Shown one piece after another: positions 24,768 to 48,803 of a DNA stretch of 64,000 nucleotides. Below the pieces are notes generated by a model, which worked only from the letters and a program-made list of their open reading frames with translations, was not told the origin of the DNA and made no database searches. Source of the DNA: Ficedula albicollis. Taxonomy: Eukaryota; Chordata; Aves; Passeriformes; Muscicapidae. The translations under genes were made by a program, and so were the position numbers. The stretch spans positions 2,077,317 through 2,141,316 of the forward strand of contig NC_021692.1 of the NCBI RefSeq assembly GCF_000247815.1, read 5' to 3'. Each line of letters starts with the position of its first letter. The first letter of the stretch is position 1.

Positions 24768-25099
24768 GGGATGTTCCACTGCTGAGCACTGCCCTTGTCC
24801 AGCTACTGCATGGCAACAGCTGAAAGGACAGCCCAGCACACACACACTGCCCTGCAGGGACAGGAGCTGAAAGGACAGCCCAGCACACACACACTGCCCT
24901 GCAGGGACAGGAGCTGAAAGGACAGCCCAGCACACACACACTGCCCTGCAGGGACAGGAGCTGAAAGGACAGCCCAGCACACACACACTGCCCTGCAGGG
25001 ACAGGAGCTGAAAGGACAGCCCAGCACACACACACTGCCCTGCAGGGACAGGAGCTGAAAGGACAGCCCAGCACACACACACTGCCCTGCCCTGCAGGG

Positions 25100-25427
<328 letters not shown>

Positions 25428-25452
25428 AGCACACACACACTGCCCTGCAGGG

Positions 25453-25801
<349 letters not shown>

Positions 25802-25811
25802 CCCTGCAGGG

Positions 25812-26141
<330 letters not shown>

Positions 26142-27630
26142 CTGAAAACACACACTGCCCTGCAGGGACAGGAGCTGAAAGGACAGCCCAGCACACACAC
26201 ACTGCCCTGCAGGGACAGGAGCTGAAAGGACAGCCCAGCACACACACACTGCCCTGCAGGGACAGGAGCTGAAAGGACAGCCCAGCACACACACACTGCC
26301 CTGCAGGGACAGGAGCTGAAAGGACAGCCCAGCACACACACACTGCCCTGCAGGGACAGGAGCTGAAAGGACAGCCCAGCACACACACACTGCCCTGCAG
26401 GGACAGGAGCTGAAAGGACAGCCCAGCACACACACACTGCCCTGCAGGGACAGGAGCTGAAAGGACAGCCCAGCACACACACACTGCCCTGCAGGGACAG
26501 GAGCTGAAAGGACAGCCCAGCACACACACACTGCCCTGCAGGGACAGGAGCTGAAAGGACAGCCCAGCACACACACACTGCCCTGCAGGGACAGGAGCTG
26601 AAAGGACAGCCCAGCACACACACACTGCCCTGCAGGGACAGGAGCTGAAAGGACAGCCCAGCACACACACACTGCCCTGCAGGGACAGGAGCTGAAAGGA
26701 CAGCCCAGCACACACACACTGCCCTGCAGGGACAGGAGCTGAAAGGACAGCCCAGCACACACACACTGCCCTGCAGGGACAGGAGCTGAAAGGACAGCCC
26801 AGCACACACACACTGCCCTGCAGGGACAGGAGCTGAAAGGACAGCCCAGCACACACACACTGCCCTGCAGGGACAGGAGCTGAAAGGACAGCCCAGCACA
26901 CACACACTGCCCTGCAGGGACAGGAGCTGAAAGGACAGCCCAGCACACACACACTGCCCTGCAGGGACAGGAGCTGAAAGGACAGCCCAGCACACACACA
27001 CTGCCCTGCAGGGACAGGAGCTGAAAGGACAGCCCAGCACACACACACTGCCCTGCAGGGACAGGAGCTGAAAGGACAGCCCAGCACACACACACTGCCC
27101 TGCAGGGACAGGAGCTGAAAGGACAGCCCAGCACACACACACTGCCCTGCAGGGACAGGAGCTGAAAGGACAGCCCAGCACACACACACTGCCCTGCAGG
27201 GACAGGAGCTGAAAGGACAGCCCAGCACACACACACTGCCCTGCAGGGACAGGAGCTGAAAGGACAGCCCAGCACACACACACTGCCCTGCAGGGACAGG
27301 AGCTGAAAGGACAGCCCAGCACACACACACTGCCCTGCAGGGACAGGAGCTGAAAGGACAGCCCAGCACACACACACTGCCCTGCAGGGACAGGAGCTGA
27401 AAGGACAGCCCAGCACACACACACTGCCCTGCAGGGACAGGAGCTGAAAGGACAGCCCAGCACACACACACTGCCCTGCAGGGACAGGAGCTGAAAGGAC
27501 AGCCCAGCACACACACACTGCCCTGCAGGGACAGGAGCTGAAAGGACAGCCCAGCACACACACACTGCCCTGCAGGGACAGGAGCTGAAAGGACAGCCCA
27601 GCACACACACACTGCCCTGCAGGGAAAGGA

Positions 27631-30600
27631 GCTGCCTCCCCATTCTGCCCCAGGGAAGCTCTGCCTACAGCCAAGGGCCTGACAGCACACATTGCAGTGT
27701 CCAGCTGGTTCCATGTCCAACTAGTCCTTAGCTCACAGGGCTCACACCGAAAAATCAAGCAAAAAAAAACCTCTCTGGTATAATTAGAAAATTTACTAAT
27801 GTCCAGGGAGCACTGCATTGGGGGTGATCAGATAATGTATCCCCTTGCTTACTCTGATCCTCTGCCAAAGCTCAGCAGTGGGCAGAGGGTAGCAGCATCA
27901 GGATAGGTGTAAAAAAATTCACAGTCTATACCCAAGAGAACCCACAACACCAGATCAGGATTTCTCCTGTCCCTCATCCAAGCTCCTCCATCGCTTCTAC
28001 AGTCAATTTATTTTGCATTCAGGCTTTTTTCCTAAGCCCATAGTAAGCTGTATTTTCATCTCACCTCGCTGCAGTGAGGAGTTGGTGGGTCAGGAACAAG
28101 AGGGAGGAGCCCTGGAGTTGCCGGTGTGTCGTGGCAGGGCAGCAGATCCCTAGCTAAGATAACCTTGTTGTTGAGCTCCAGCCAGGCCAATGCTGCCAGG
28201 TTCTTGCACAATCCTGGACAAGTCATTTAGGGCAGAAGTTCACAGAGGGCTCCAGCCAACTCCCAGACCACGGCTGCTTTTTTCCCAGGCTCGATTTCAG
28301 GAACTGATTCAGCCCATGAAAGGGACAGATCACCAATGGGACCAAGGTGACAAAACTAGTAGAAATTCACAAGGGCATTTCAGTAGCTAGAACTTGTTTA
28401 TTCATAATTTAATCAGTTCAGGATTACTCTTTGCAGTTTTTGAAGCAGTAATTTCCTCTGTCATGCTTGATCTTTTTAAAGAGGAACAACAGTGAGGAAT
28501 GTTTTTCAGAGGACACAGAGTGTGGGCAGCCAGGGGAAGCAAAGTAAGACACCTTCCAAGCACAGCACCCCAGAAGCACCCCATGGAAAAGAGCCAGGCA
28601 GGGAGAGAGAGGCTGGTTCACACAAGATAAGGCAGCAGGAAGGCTGGGTCAGGTCAGTGCTGACAATGCTCTTGCAAGTACCCTCAGAGTCTGGTTTTAA
28701 AAGGAGGCAGCTGCTGCCATGTCCCAACTGAGACCTAGATGGTAGCCCAGTACCAGAGGACACTGCTGTCCCTTGGGAACATGACAAAATCATTGGTCTG
28801 TTTTTAGCTGTGTGCAGCAGCAAGCAGCAGAGGCAGCAGGAGCAGATCCACCAAGAAAAACCAACCCAACAGCAACACTGAGATTTTGGGAGCCCCTCAA
28901 ACTGCCTCCAGCCAGGCCCCAGCGAACCAAATTCCATTCTCTACTGGAGGGCAATATCCACTTACATTTCACCTAGTGCAAATCCCACTAGCACACTCCA
29001 AAACCACTCTGGGATGTGAAATAGAGCACATAAAGGACAGAAAACTCAGGAGGTTTGTACATCAATCCAATGTAACACTAAAGCAGCTGCATAGGTGTAT
29101 TCTGTCAAATCTCCTTTTGGAGAACCCCTTAGGACAGGAAGGACAGACACACATGGGGGTGGAGCAAGATGGACTTTCAGGTCCCTTCCAACCCAAACCA
29201 GTTTGGGAGTCTGGGATTTTATGTAGCAGCTGGTTAAGCAGCCAGTCCAAACCTCATGTTCTATTAGTGCTCATGAGCTGCTGCAGGTACCTCAGCAGAC
29301 CTCACAGATGAGAGGGCAACAGCCCTGAGCCACAAGTACATCTGCAGAGGCAAATCCTGTGTCAGTAATGTGAGGAAATCCCAGCTCACACTACAGGCTG
29401 GTTTGCCATACCAGGATGAAACAAGTGCCACCTGCCTTCAAGCCTTGTGCTCTCAACCCCACTAGCTGAAAGTGGCAGTTCTAGAAGGGGAAGCAAGTGG
29501 TGGATTTGCCTGCTTTTGACAGTTTTTCATGTTTTCATACAGGAAGGAAGAGAGTCAGCACAGAGCTCATTCAAGAACCTGGCAAGAGAGAGCACATCTC
29601 CCACACCTGGCCTCAGACAAGCCTCTACCACAGTCCAGCAAAAACCAGGCACAGTGTGAAACAGCATGAGAGCTATTTGAGCTTGTTTAACCAGTCAGGC
29701 CTGGGACAGCTATGGCCTAGCAGATCCAGGGAGCTAGGAGACTTCTGCAAAGCTAATGCAACAGTAGGAAGAAGGAAACAGCACCACTCCTTGAAAAGTA
29801 TGCTTTTCCATCATCTAGTGCCTCCTGGATTCCCTCCAGAGTCAAGTTTAACCTTGTGGCCCTGATTCAACAGCACAGACTTTATTGCTTAGCTGAAAGG
29901 ACTGGCAGAGATCACTGCCATGAAGATGTATGCACTTCAGGGCATATCCAAGACAGAAAAGGCTTGACAGGGGAACTCTGAAGGAGCCATAAAGAGTTCT
30001 CCCTCCACTCCAAAGCCAGTTTCCTGCAGGCAATCCCTTGGTTTTGCTGCTGTCTTTAGATACAGGAATTAGGATTAGCTGTTACAAGGTGAAGAAACCG
30101 TAAGAACAGCCACCAACATGCACCAGCATTATCTTCTCCAGGAAGCCCAGAGTTCCAGCCAAACCTCCCCACAGAAAGCAGCAATTAAAAATGAATTGCA
30201 AAGTTGAACAGCAGCACTAATCACTATGAAAAGTGAAAACCCACATATTTTACACTAAGATTTGGGATTAGAGTACACAAAAATTAGCTTCTTAAAAGAA
30301 AAGGGAGGTTCTTTCTAATGTATTTTAATAATAAATACAAGTTATTATTAACAGTGTAAGAATTCACTCTTCTTCTGGAGCATGAACAAAAAGGCGTGAT
30401 GAAGTGTGTGCACTTTTGGGACAGGTATGTCATTTGTCCCTTTAGGCTTTCTGCTATCTGCCCATGAGCAGGGAACAACAGGAGACTTCTTGACAGAAGA
30501 GGAACAGGAGCCCACTAAGCCCCAAAAGCCAGCTTTTACTATTTGGGAGCATGCACACCGAGAATTTTGTTAAGAATGACCGAACCCTCTCTTCATAGGG

Positions 30601-30799
30601 GGTCTGACAGCAAAGATGTTGCATCAAAGATTAGAGCAATTTTGACAGGACTGAGGCCAGAAGCAGACTGACAAGGATTAGACATCAAGGAAAGACCCAA
30701 GCTAGCTCACAAGGAGGAGAGGGGGACTCACAAGGGATAAAAGCCATATTTACAAGTCCTTCACACTCAGGAGAAAGACAAAGGAAATAACTACCCTCA
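27631..30799. other. Intergenic stretch between the 47-bp array and the CDC42 3' end
   Basis: No gene recognised. It contains one short CR1 tail near 29154-29221. Confidence 0.5.
29154..29221 (+). mobile_element. Short CR1 LINE 3' tail
   Basis: GGGGTGGAGCAAGATGGACT, then TTCAGGTCCCTTCCAACCC and an AAACCAGTTTGGGAG end resemble the final part of CR1 without its 5' portion. Confidence 0.65.
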
Positions 30800-32112
30800 G
30801 GCAGGCTTGTGAAGATACTTTAATACATCTGAAAAGAATGCATATACAAAGAACTTAGACATGAAAAAAGCATTGGTTCAACACTAATGGGTCTACAAGA
30901 AATTGAAATTTTGGAGGATGGAGAAGATTCCCTAAGTCTTAAAATTTTTTGAATTTGCAAACCGAAATATATTTTTGGTAAAATCCTTACGATACCACAG
31001 ATGCAGAGACACTGTACATGATCCTTAGGGGTTGGAGCCCCTCTTACAGGTTCAAGGTGACTCATGAGAAAAACGGCTTCCCTCAACTGGTCCCAATATG
31101 GTGTCACACCAAACACCAGAAGCCTCTCCCTGCACTTCCTTTCAACTGACACAGGTTTCTCTTTCCACCCCTCCCTGAAGGATGCTAAGGCATCCAGCAA
31201 GAGATGCACCATCAGAGCCAGCTCAAAAACCCATTGTAGCATATCCCAGGTCCCTTCAGGGTGTCCAAGCCGCAGTGTATGTGCTGGTCACTGTAAGCAT
31301 GTCTCTAATAATTAAAGATTGGCAGAAGGTAGATTCATTAAAAGCCAACTGACCCAGCTAGGCATTTCCAAAGGTGCAGTTATTTCTTCAACATGAGCCA
31401 AAAGATTATGATGGCAAAGATTAAGGAAGAGACCAGCAAGTTAGTTTCAAGTCTGATGGTGCATCCAGGGAAAAAAAAAAAAATAAAAATCATTCTCCTG
31501 TTCCTAAGGCTTTGTAACTTAGAGGATGGGGTATAAATTTATGACCTGCACAGTTAAAAAGCCAGGGGAAAAAGATACAAGGCAACTTCAGAGAAGATGT
31601 ATTTTCTACAATCCTTCTTAGAGGAGCACCAGCTTGGGACATTTTGCTCTCCTGACTAAAGTCTGCTCATACCCAGGCTGCTGGCTGGCTGCAGAACAGC
31701 CCTACAAGGTTTAGAAACCAGAACCAAGTCTTGCCACACCAGCATAAGGCGCAAGACTTCAGTTAAACAGCCTAAAATTAGTCTATTACAGAAAAAGTCA
31801 TTGAGAATGTCTTGATGTTAAACAAAAAAAAATTAGAAACAATAAACAAAATAAAAAACTAGTAATGATCAGTGTCTTCTGATAATACATAATTACTCAA
31901 AATTAACTAGTTTAACTGAATTGAGAGGGCACTGGGGAATAAACACTAACATTCTCATCTCACACAGGGAATGTGTGGGGGAGATGGGAGTGCAGGGCAT
32001 TCGTCATTATTGCAAAAACAAATTTTAAAATTTGTATCTTTAGTTTGATTTTAACATTGCTTTTAGTACGACATCAAACACCAGCTTTGCAGAAGGGGCT
32101 GTGGAGGGACGT
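30800..32112 (-). other. CDC42: Probable CDC42 3' UTR
   Basis: Read on the minus strand directly after the TGA, the sequence contains ACTAAAAGCAATGTT, AATCAAACTAAAGAT, then TTTTTGCAATAATGAC and GTTAATTTTGAGTAATT. These match the strongly conserved mammalian CDC42 3' UTR as I remember it. An ATTAAA hexamer (plus-strand TTTAAT at 30819-30824) is the best candidate poly(A) signal and would give a UTR of about 1.3 kb. The near end is well supported; the far end is inferred. Confidence 0.65.
30819..30824 (-). terminator. Candidate CDC42 poly(A) signal ATTAAA
   Basis: ATTAAA on the minus strand about 1.3 kb after the CVLL stop. Chosen by position and by similarity to expected UTR length; transcript evidence would be needed to confirm it. 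Confidence 0.4.
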
Positions 32113-33583
<1,471 letters not shown>

Positions 33584-33673
33584 TTAGAATATACAGCACT
33601 TCCTTTTGGGCTGAGTTTCCGGAGGCTCGAGGGCAGCTAGGATAGCCTCATCAAACACATTCTTCAGACCTCT
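33584..33673 (-). CDS. CDC42: CDC42 alternative last exon, CCIF (brain-type) tail
   Basis: This 90-bp coding segment gives [20 protein letters not shown], then QPKRKCCIF and a TAA stop. It matches the brain-enriched CDC42 isoform tail, whose CCaX-type end can be prenylated and palmitoylated and which shifts the protein toward dendritic spines. The acceptor is TTGTAG. It is 89 aligned bases of paralogous coding text with the CVLL exon ([18 protein letters not shown] shared), which shows that the two arose by exon duplication. Exon order, CCIF first and CVLL second in transcription, is the same as in mammals. A final protein of 191 aa results with either tail. Confidence 0.97.
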   Translation of the reverse strand, partial: RGLKNVFDEAILAALEPPETQPKRKCCIF

Positions 33674-38030
<4,357 letters not shown>

Positions 38031-38125
38031 CTAAAGACAGAAGAGACATAGCATTTGTTACTAACCACCTAAGATAACTCCTGACATACTTCAGCAGCTC
38101 CCTTTTCAAGCAGAGTTCAACCAAC

Positions 38126-38235
38126 CTTTTCTTTCACATTTTCAAAAGAAGAAGGAGAGACCACTGAAAAACAGACCAGAAATACATCTGTCTGTGGATA
38201 GCTGAGGGGTCGTAATCTATCATAGTCTTCCTGAC
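38126..38235 (-). CDS. CDC42: CDC42 coding exon, residues 60-96
   Basis: The 110-bp exon gives [20 protein letters not shown], then [16 protein letters not shown] after the shared Gly60 codon. It completes the DTAGQE switch II motif, whose Gln61 is catalytic for GTP hydrolysis, and carries [10 protein letters not shown], an effector and GEF contact region. Acceptor is CTAG|GTCAGG. The donor reads AAAG|GTTGGT, which departs from GTAAGT/GTGAGT at the third position. Confidence 0.97.
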
Positions 38236-44142
<5,907 letters not shown>

Positions 44143-44247
44143 CGTCGGTACGTATTCCGATGGGAATTTATTTGTTGTATAAGAAATTAAGAGACAGGTT
44201 TTACCAACAGCACCATCGCCCACTACTACACACTTGATCGTCTGCAT
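44143..44247 (-). CDS. CDC42: CDC42 first coding exon, residues 1-35
   Basis: The 105-bp segment encodes [20 protein letters not shown], then [23 protein letters not shown] is the P-loop (G1) with Gly12 and Lys16/Thr17, and T35 is the Mg-coordinating switch I Thr. The start is the first ATG of the standard CDC42 protein, preceded on the same exon by 36 bases of 5' UTR (44248-44283) after the acceptor CTTCTAG. The donor is GTAAGT. Non-coding first exon(s) must lie upstream, most likely in the GC-rich region near 55.3-57 kb. Confidence 0.98.
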
Positions 44248-44283
44248 AGCTGAAATCTATAGAGTATCAACTCCAAAGAGAAC
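44248..44283 (-). other. CDC42: CDC42 5' UTR portion of the first coding exon
   Basis: The 36 bases lie between the TTCTTCTAG acceptor and the ATG. A long pyrimidine tract on the minus strand precedes the acceptor. Confidence 0.8.
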
Positions 44284-44296
44284 CTAGAAGAAAAAA

Positions 44297-44410
44297 GAAA
44301 AGATACATATATTTAGATGTTTCCCATATGTACTAGATAGCCATGCACATCAAGAAAAGATACATATATTTAGATGTTTCCCACATGTACTAGACAGCCA
44401 TGCACATTAC
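44297..44410. repeat. 57-bp tandem duplication next to the CDC42 first coding exon
   Basis: 44297-44353 is repeated at 44354-44410 with two or three C/T differences. It starts only 14 bp into the intron, so it duplicates sequence just upstream of the acceptor's pyrimidine tract. Confidence 0.92.
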
Positions 44411-44900
44411 CTTTCACTGGAGCCCAAACCACTAACAGCACATGTGAGATATGAAAACATTCCTAAATGAGCTCGTGGATGCTTTTTCACCACCACACAC
44501 ACAAAGCTGCTCACATTCATAAGCCAAAGAATTTCTGCCTAGTTACCTACAGGTGGGCATAAACATCTTTGGGCTTTTCCAGACTCAATGTTTTATGCAT
44601 GGAAGCATCTAGCCTCAGATGCACTGAAAGCTGGAAGTGTAAGCTGTGGTCTTGAGAGCTGCACAGGAACACACCTGTCTCCCAGAGAGCTCCCTCTGAG
44701 AGCAGCTCAGCATGAGAACACACCAGCAGAGTTTATGGAATAAAAATGTACATGTATAGATAGAAAAAAAAATATTATTTTCATCTTTCCCTGCCTCTTT
44801 TAAGACCTAAGCACTGTTTTACAATTTTCTGGTTAAAGCTGCTAGTTAACACACATCTTTATACCCACAGTGAAGTGTTAGCAGCACTGAGAGCTCAGCA

Positions 44901-45223
44901 GAGCATTCAGATCCCAAGGGGATTACTCTTCAGACATCACAAAATCCAAATGCACCCAGCTACTCCCACAATGTCTCAGCAAAAACTTTAGCACATGAAC
45001 TAAATCAGTATGTATCACCAATATCCTCCAAACACCTCCTGGCTATATGAACTAAATCAGTATGTATCACCAATACAGAGCATTCAGATCCCAAGGGGAT
45101 TACTCTTCAGACATCACAAAATCCAAATGCACCCAGCTACTCCCACAATGTCTCAGCAAAAACTTTAGCACATGAACTAAATCAGTATGTATCACCAATA
45201 TCCTCCAAACACCTCCTGGCTAT
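44901..45223. repeat. Complex tandem duplication, 146-bp copies at 177-bp spacing
   Basis: 44901-45046 is repeated, essentially unchanged, at 45078-45223. The 31-bp linker (45047-45077) itself copies an ATGAACTAAATCAGTATGTA segment found in each main copy. Confidence 0.92.
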
Positions 45224-46385
45224 CTCAAATGTTGCACAGCTGCCCTTCATTTGTGTATCATTTTAATTAAAGGTGGACCAGGCTTCTGGTCATGCCTTCA
45301 CATAGATCTGTGAAATTCTGACCCCAGGAAATTAGTGCCAAAGCTCTCACTGACTGTCAGCATAATATCATCACTTTTACTTGCAGCAACAAAGATTTGC
45401 TGCTAAGTCTTTGTAAAGTCCTGATGGGGGGCAGGGGGTGTTACAAGCAGCAAATTTGTCATTATAGGAACAGCAAAACTTTACTGGCATGGCTCTCAGG
45501 TCTGGATAACTGCAGGTCAAGGTAACTGCATTAAAAAATCCAAATCAATCCCTCCTGAACCATGCATTTGGTCACTTCCTGGGGATTTCATTTCTTACAG
45601 TAATGTGGATAAAGTACAGTGCAAATCCAGATTTTTGAGGCTTTAGTCGCAGCCAGTAACATGACTTGATACTGTATATCACACCCTCACACCTGCAAGG
45701 AAAGGAAATCACTAGGGATTCAAAAGAAACCTACCACCCCCAGCTCTTCTTCAGATACTGCAGGGATGCTCTAAGACTCCAAGAAAGACAGCTACCTTCA
45801 TAATAAACATCCTCAAAAATTCCTAAGAACAGTGTTTGTAGGGGAATACCAGTCACCACCCTTCTCACAAGACCTGGACTAAACCACAAGCAGTTTTAGG
45901 AAATGGCAGCAAAGATTCTCAGAGCATGAGCCAGCACCTGGTACAACAGGCACTCACACTGCCATCCTCATCTAGAAATCTTCTTTTAGCAAGCACAGAG
46001 ACAAAGAATAATGTGTGCATGCATCAGGTGTTGCCACCAGTCCTCTACTTGGTGCCCCATCTCGATATCAATAGAACCTATTGACTGATGCAGATCTCAA
46101 TTTCCCAGCAGACATCCAGCAGGATGCACTGCGCAACAGTATCAACAGCCCCTTCATTAATGCAACAAAAAGCTCTGCGATTTGGCCCTGAAGCAAACAC
46201 ACATTTACTCAGAAGGACAAAGCAACTATTTACATTTCAAAAGACATCTTCTGTGTTCAGGCCAGTTCAACTGTTTATATCCAAGTACTATAATTCAATA
46301 TTGCCTCAGCTGCAAAGTGCACCCACAGTTCTGCCTTGCCATGCTGTCAGCACTGACTGATCTCAGAGAAAGTCCCATTACAGAA

Positions 46386-46386
<1 letters not shown>

Positions 46387-46427
<41 letters not shown>
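46387..46427. repeat. A41 homopolymer
   Basis: Forty-one consecutive A bases, with no CR1 or LTR sequence before it that would explain it as a retroposon tail. Confidence 0.95.
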
Positions 46428-46431
<4 letters not shown>

Positions 46432-48700
46432 ATCAGTGGAACAGCACAGCTCTGAAAGTTTTCATGCTCAGAGCAAAGGTGCAAAGGGATGAGCCACTCA
46501 TTAAGGTGCCAGAACTTAGGCAGAGCAAACAAACCCAAGTGCATTCCAGCTAACCCCAGCCACAGTCACCCACTCATAGACAATTCTACCACCTACCTGC
46601 CTTTAGCCTGGGCAAAGCCAAAGCACTCAGCTCTGCCAGTGCTCGGTGCAGGTAAGCTGCTGCCTCCAGGAATTCCTCTCAGAGTTAGTAAATGAAATAC
46701 AAATTTCCACACTGGGTTTCCCAGCTGCTTCTCGTACGTTTTTTCTAGTTTCCACTCGAATTTGCTACACTGCCCAGCCAGACCCTGGAACCCCTGCTCC
46801 AAGCTGTCCCTGCCTACCCCAGGGCTGGCACAAGTGGAGGAACATCCCTCTCAAGTAACAGCACTTACAGTCAACTCTACAGAGAAGCACTCCTTCCACC
46901 CAGCTCTCCCCTGGGCAGACCAGAACTCCTCCATGCTGTAATCCTCCTTTCCTGTTCTACCTCCCTCTTCCACCCACCTCCCCAATTATTTGCATTTCCT
47001 TGTTTACCTGTAATTTGCAGGTTGGACATCTGCTTCAGACCACCTGTCCAGAGCCCAGAAAGCACACTAGAGATAAAATCCTTGCTCTGAAGCATTCCCT
47101 GTGCTCACTGCAATGGACCAATCCATAAATCTCTATAAACCCAAATTTTGCACATTACCAGAAAAACTCACATACACCTTTGTAAAAACAAAGAACATGG
47201 GTTTATTACTTTTTGAAGAGTATTACTCTTTAAAGATCATTCCTTTAGAGAGCACCAAGCAAGCCACACTAGAAATCATCTCAGGTCACAGAGTGTGCTG
47301 CAAACCTTCACTTCCTCCCTGTCCTTGGCCACAGCCAAGTCCCCACGCTGGCACTGGGACAGAGGCTGCTGTTCTCTGGCAAGGGCTCAGGTCAGGGACT
47401 GGAGCTGACACAGCACCAGCTGCACACATACACCTTGTACCCAGCTCACACCGTGCCTGCCACAGCTCCCACTCTGGCAGTGAGCTAGCAAACCTATCCA
47501 CACAGTTTCTATCCCAGAGGACACCAGCACTGCAAATTAAGAGCACTGCTCATTCCCTCTGCACTTCCAATTCCCTTCTGAAGCGGAGCATTGGCATGGT
47601 ACAGATCAGTGACCCAAACACACACAGCACTGCACTGGGTGAAGCAGCACACACTACCTTTTTCTACCAGGTGACCTGATCCTTTCAGTTTTCTAGCAGT
47701 GGGAACAAAACAGAGAGCAAATTACCCAAAGCCCTGCTCTTGAGCCTAAAGAAGAATCTGAATGGCACAGATTTTTTCTTTTTTGATTTTTTCCTCCTTT
47801 CTAAAACACAAAACTAACAGCATTTATCATGAAAACAACTGAACTGGACCACTGAAGTTCCTTATGAAACAAGAAAGCACCACTGCTCTCACACAAGTTG
47901 TTCAATTGTGGTTCCCCCTACCACAATTAGACACTTCAAGATTACACATTAAAAGGAGCAAAAACAAATTTGAGCACATCTCTTGAGTAAAGAGATACCC
48001 CCACTTTTTTTTAATGGATGTATAACTTTGTTTAAATACTGAAATAAGATGGTGTAAGTTTTAAATATATTTAGAGTGTTAAGCATATGCCTCCAAGTCT
48101 AAGCAGTGGCAAAGTGGAGTTGTTGAATAAATTATATCCCTTGGATTAGTAGGCTTTCCAGATTAGCTGGATGAGCTACTTCATGTTTTGCACTTCTAAG
48201 AAGTCCACAGATCACAGCTGAAAACAAGCCCATTTCTAAGGAGCTTAGATTCACTATCCTGGGACCTCCTCTTCCATAGGAATAGCTTTAAGGATACATA
48301 CATTATTGACTTGTGGTTTAAAAGTAATTTAATCCAATTTGAGATTAACCACAGAATAACTCATCCCCAGAGTATAATGACAAGGGAAATAGTAACAAAG
48401 AAGTTACAGAGGCTTTGGGCTTGTTTCCCCCCAGAAGTCACCACCTAATAAAAGGAAGTCTGTATGTACAACACCCAGCAGAGAGAGCACTCCAAGCAGT
48501 TTTAAATATCTGAGGGAAATGAAACAGACTGGAAAGCACTGAAGTCATCCCAGCCTGAGTGCAGTGAGTGGATTTTGAGCCATGTAATTGTGAGCCATCT
48601 GGCCAAGCCCAGACAGGAGAGCTGATGAAGACTGGGAATGCAATGCAGGTCAATATGACTTAGTTCTGTCCAAGGAGTTCTGAAGACTTCTTAAAAACAT

Positions 48701-48803
48701 AAATTAAAATTACAAAAAAACCCAAACAAATACAAAAAAAAAAAAACCACCAGAAAAATTAAAATTACAAAAAAACCCAAACAAATAAAAAAAAAAAACC
48801 ACC
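48701..48803. repeat. A/C-rich tandem duplication of about 57 bp
   Basis: Two copies of ATTAAAATTACAAAAAAACC followed by CAAACAAATA and an A run ending ACCACCAG. Confidence 0.8.

Noticed and set aside
46387..46427. Poly(A) tail of a processed pseudogene
   Set aside because: No spliced-gene sequence precedes the A run on either strand that I can recognise.
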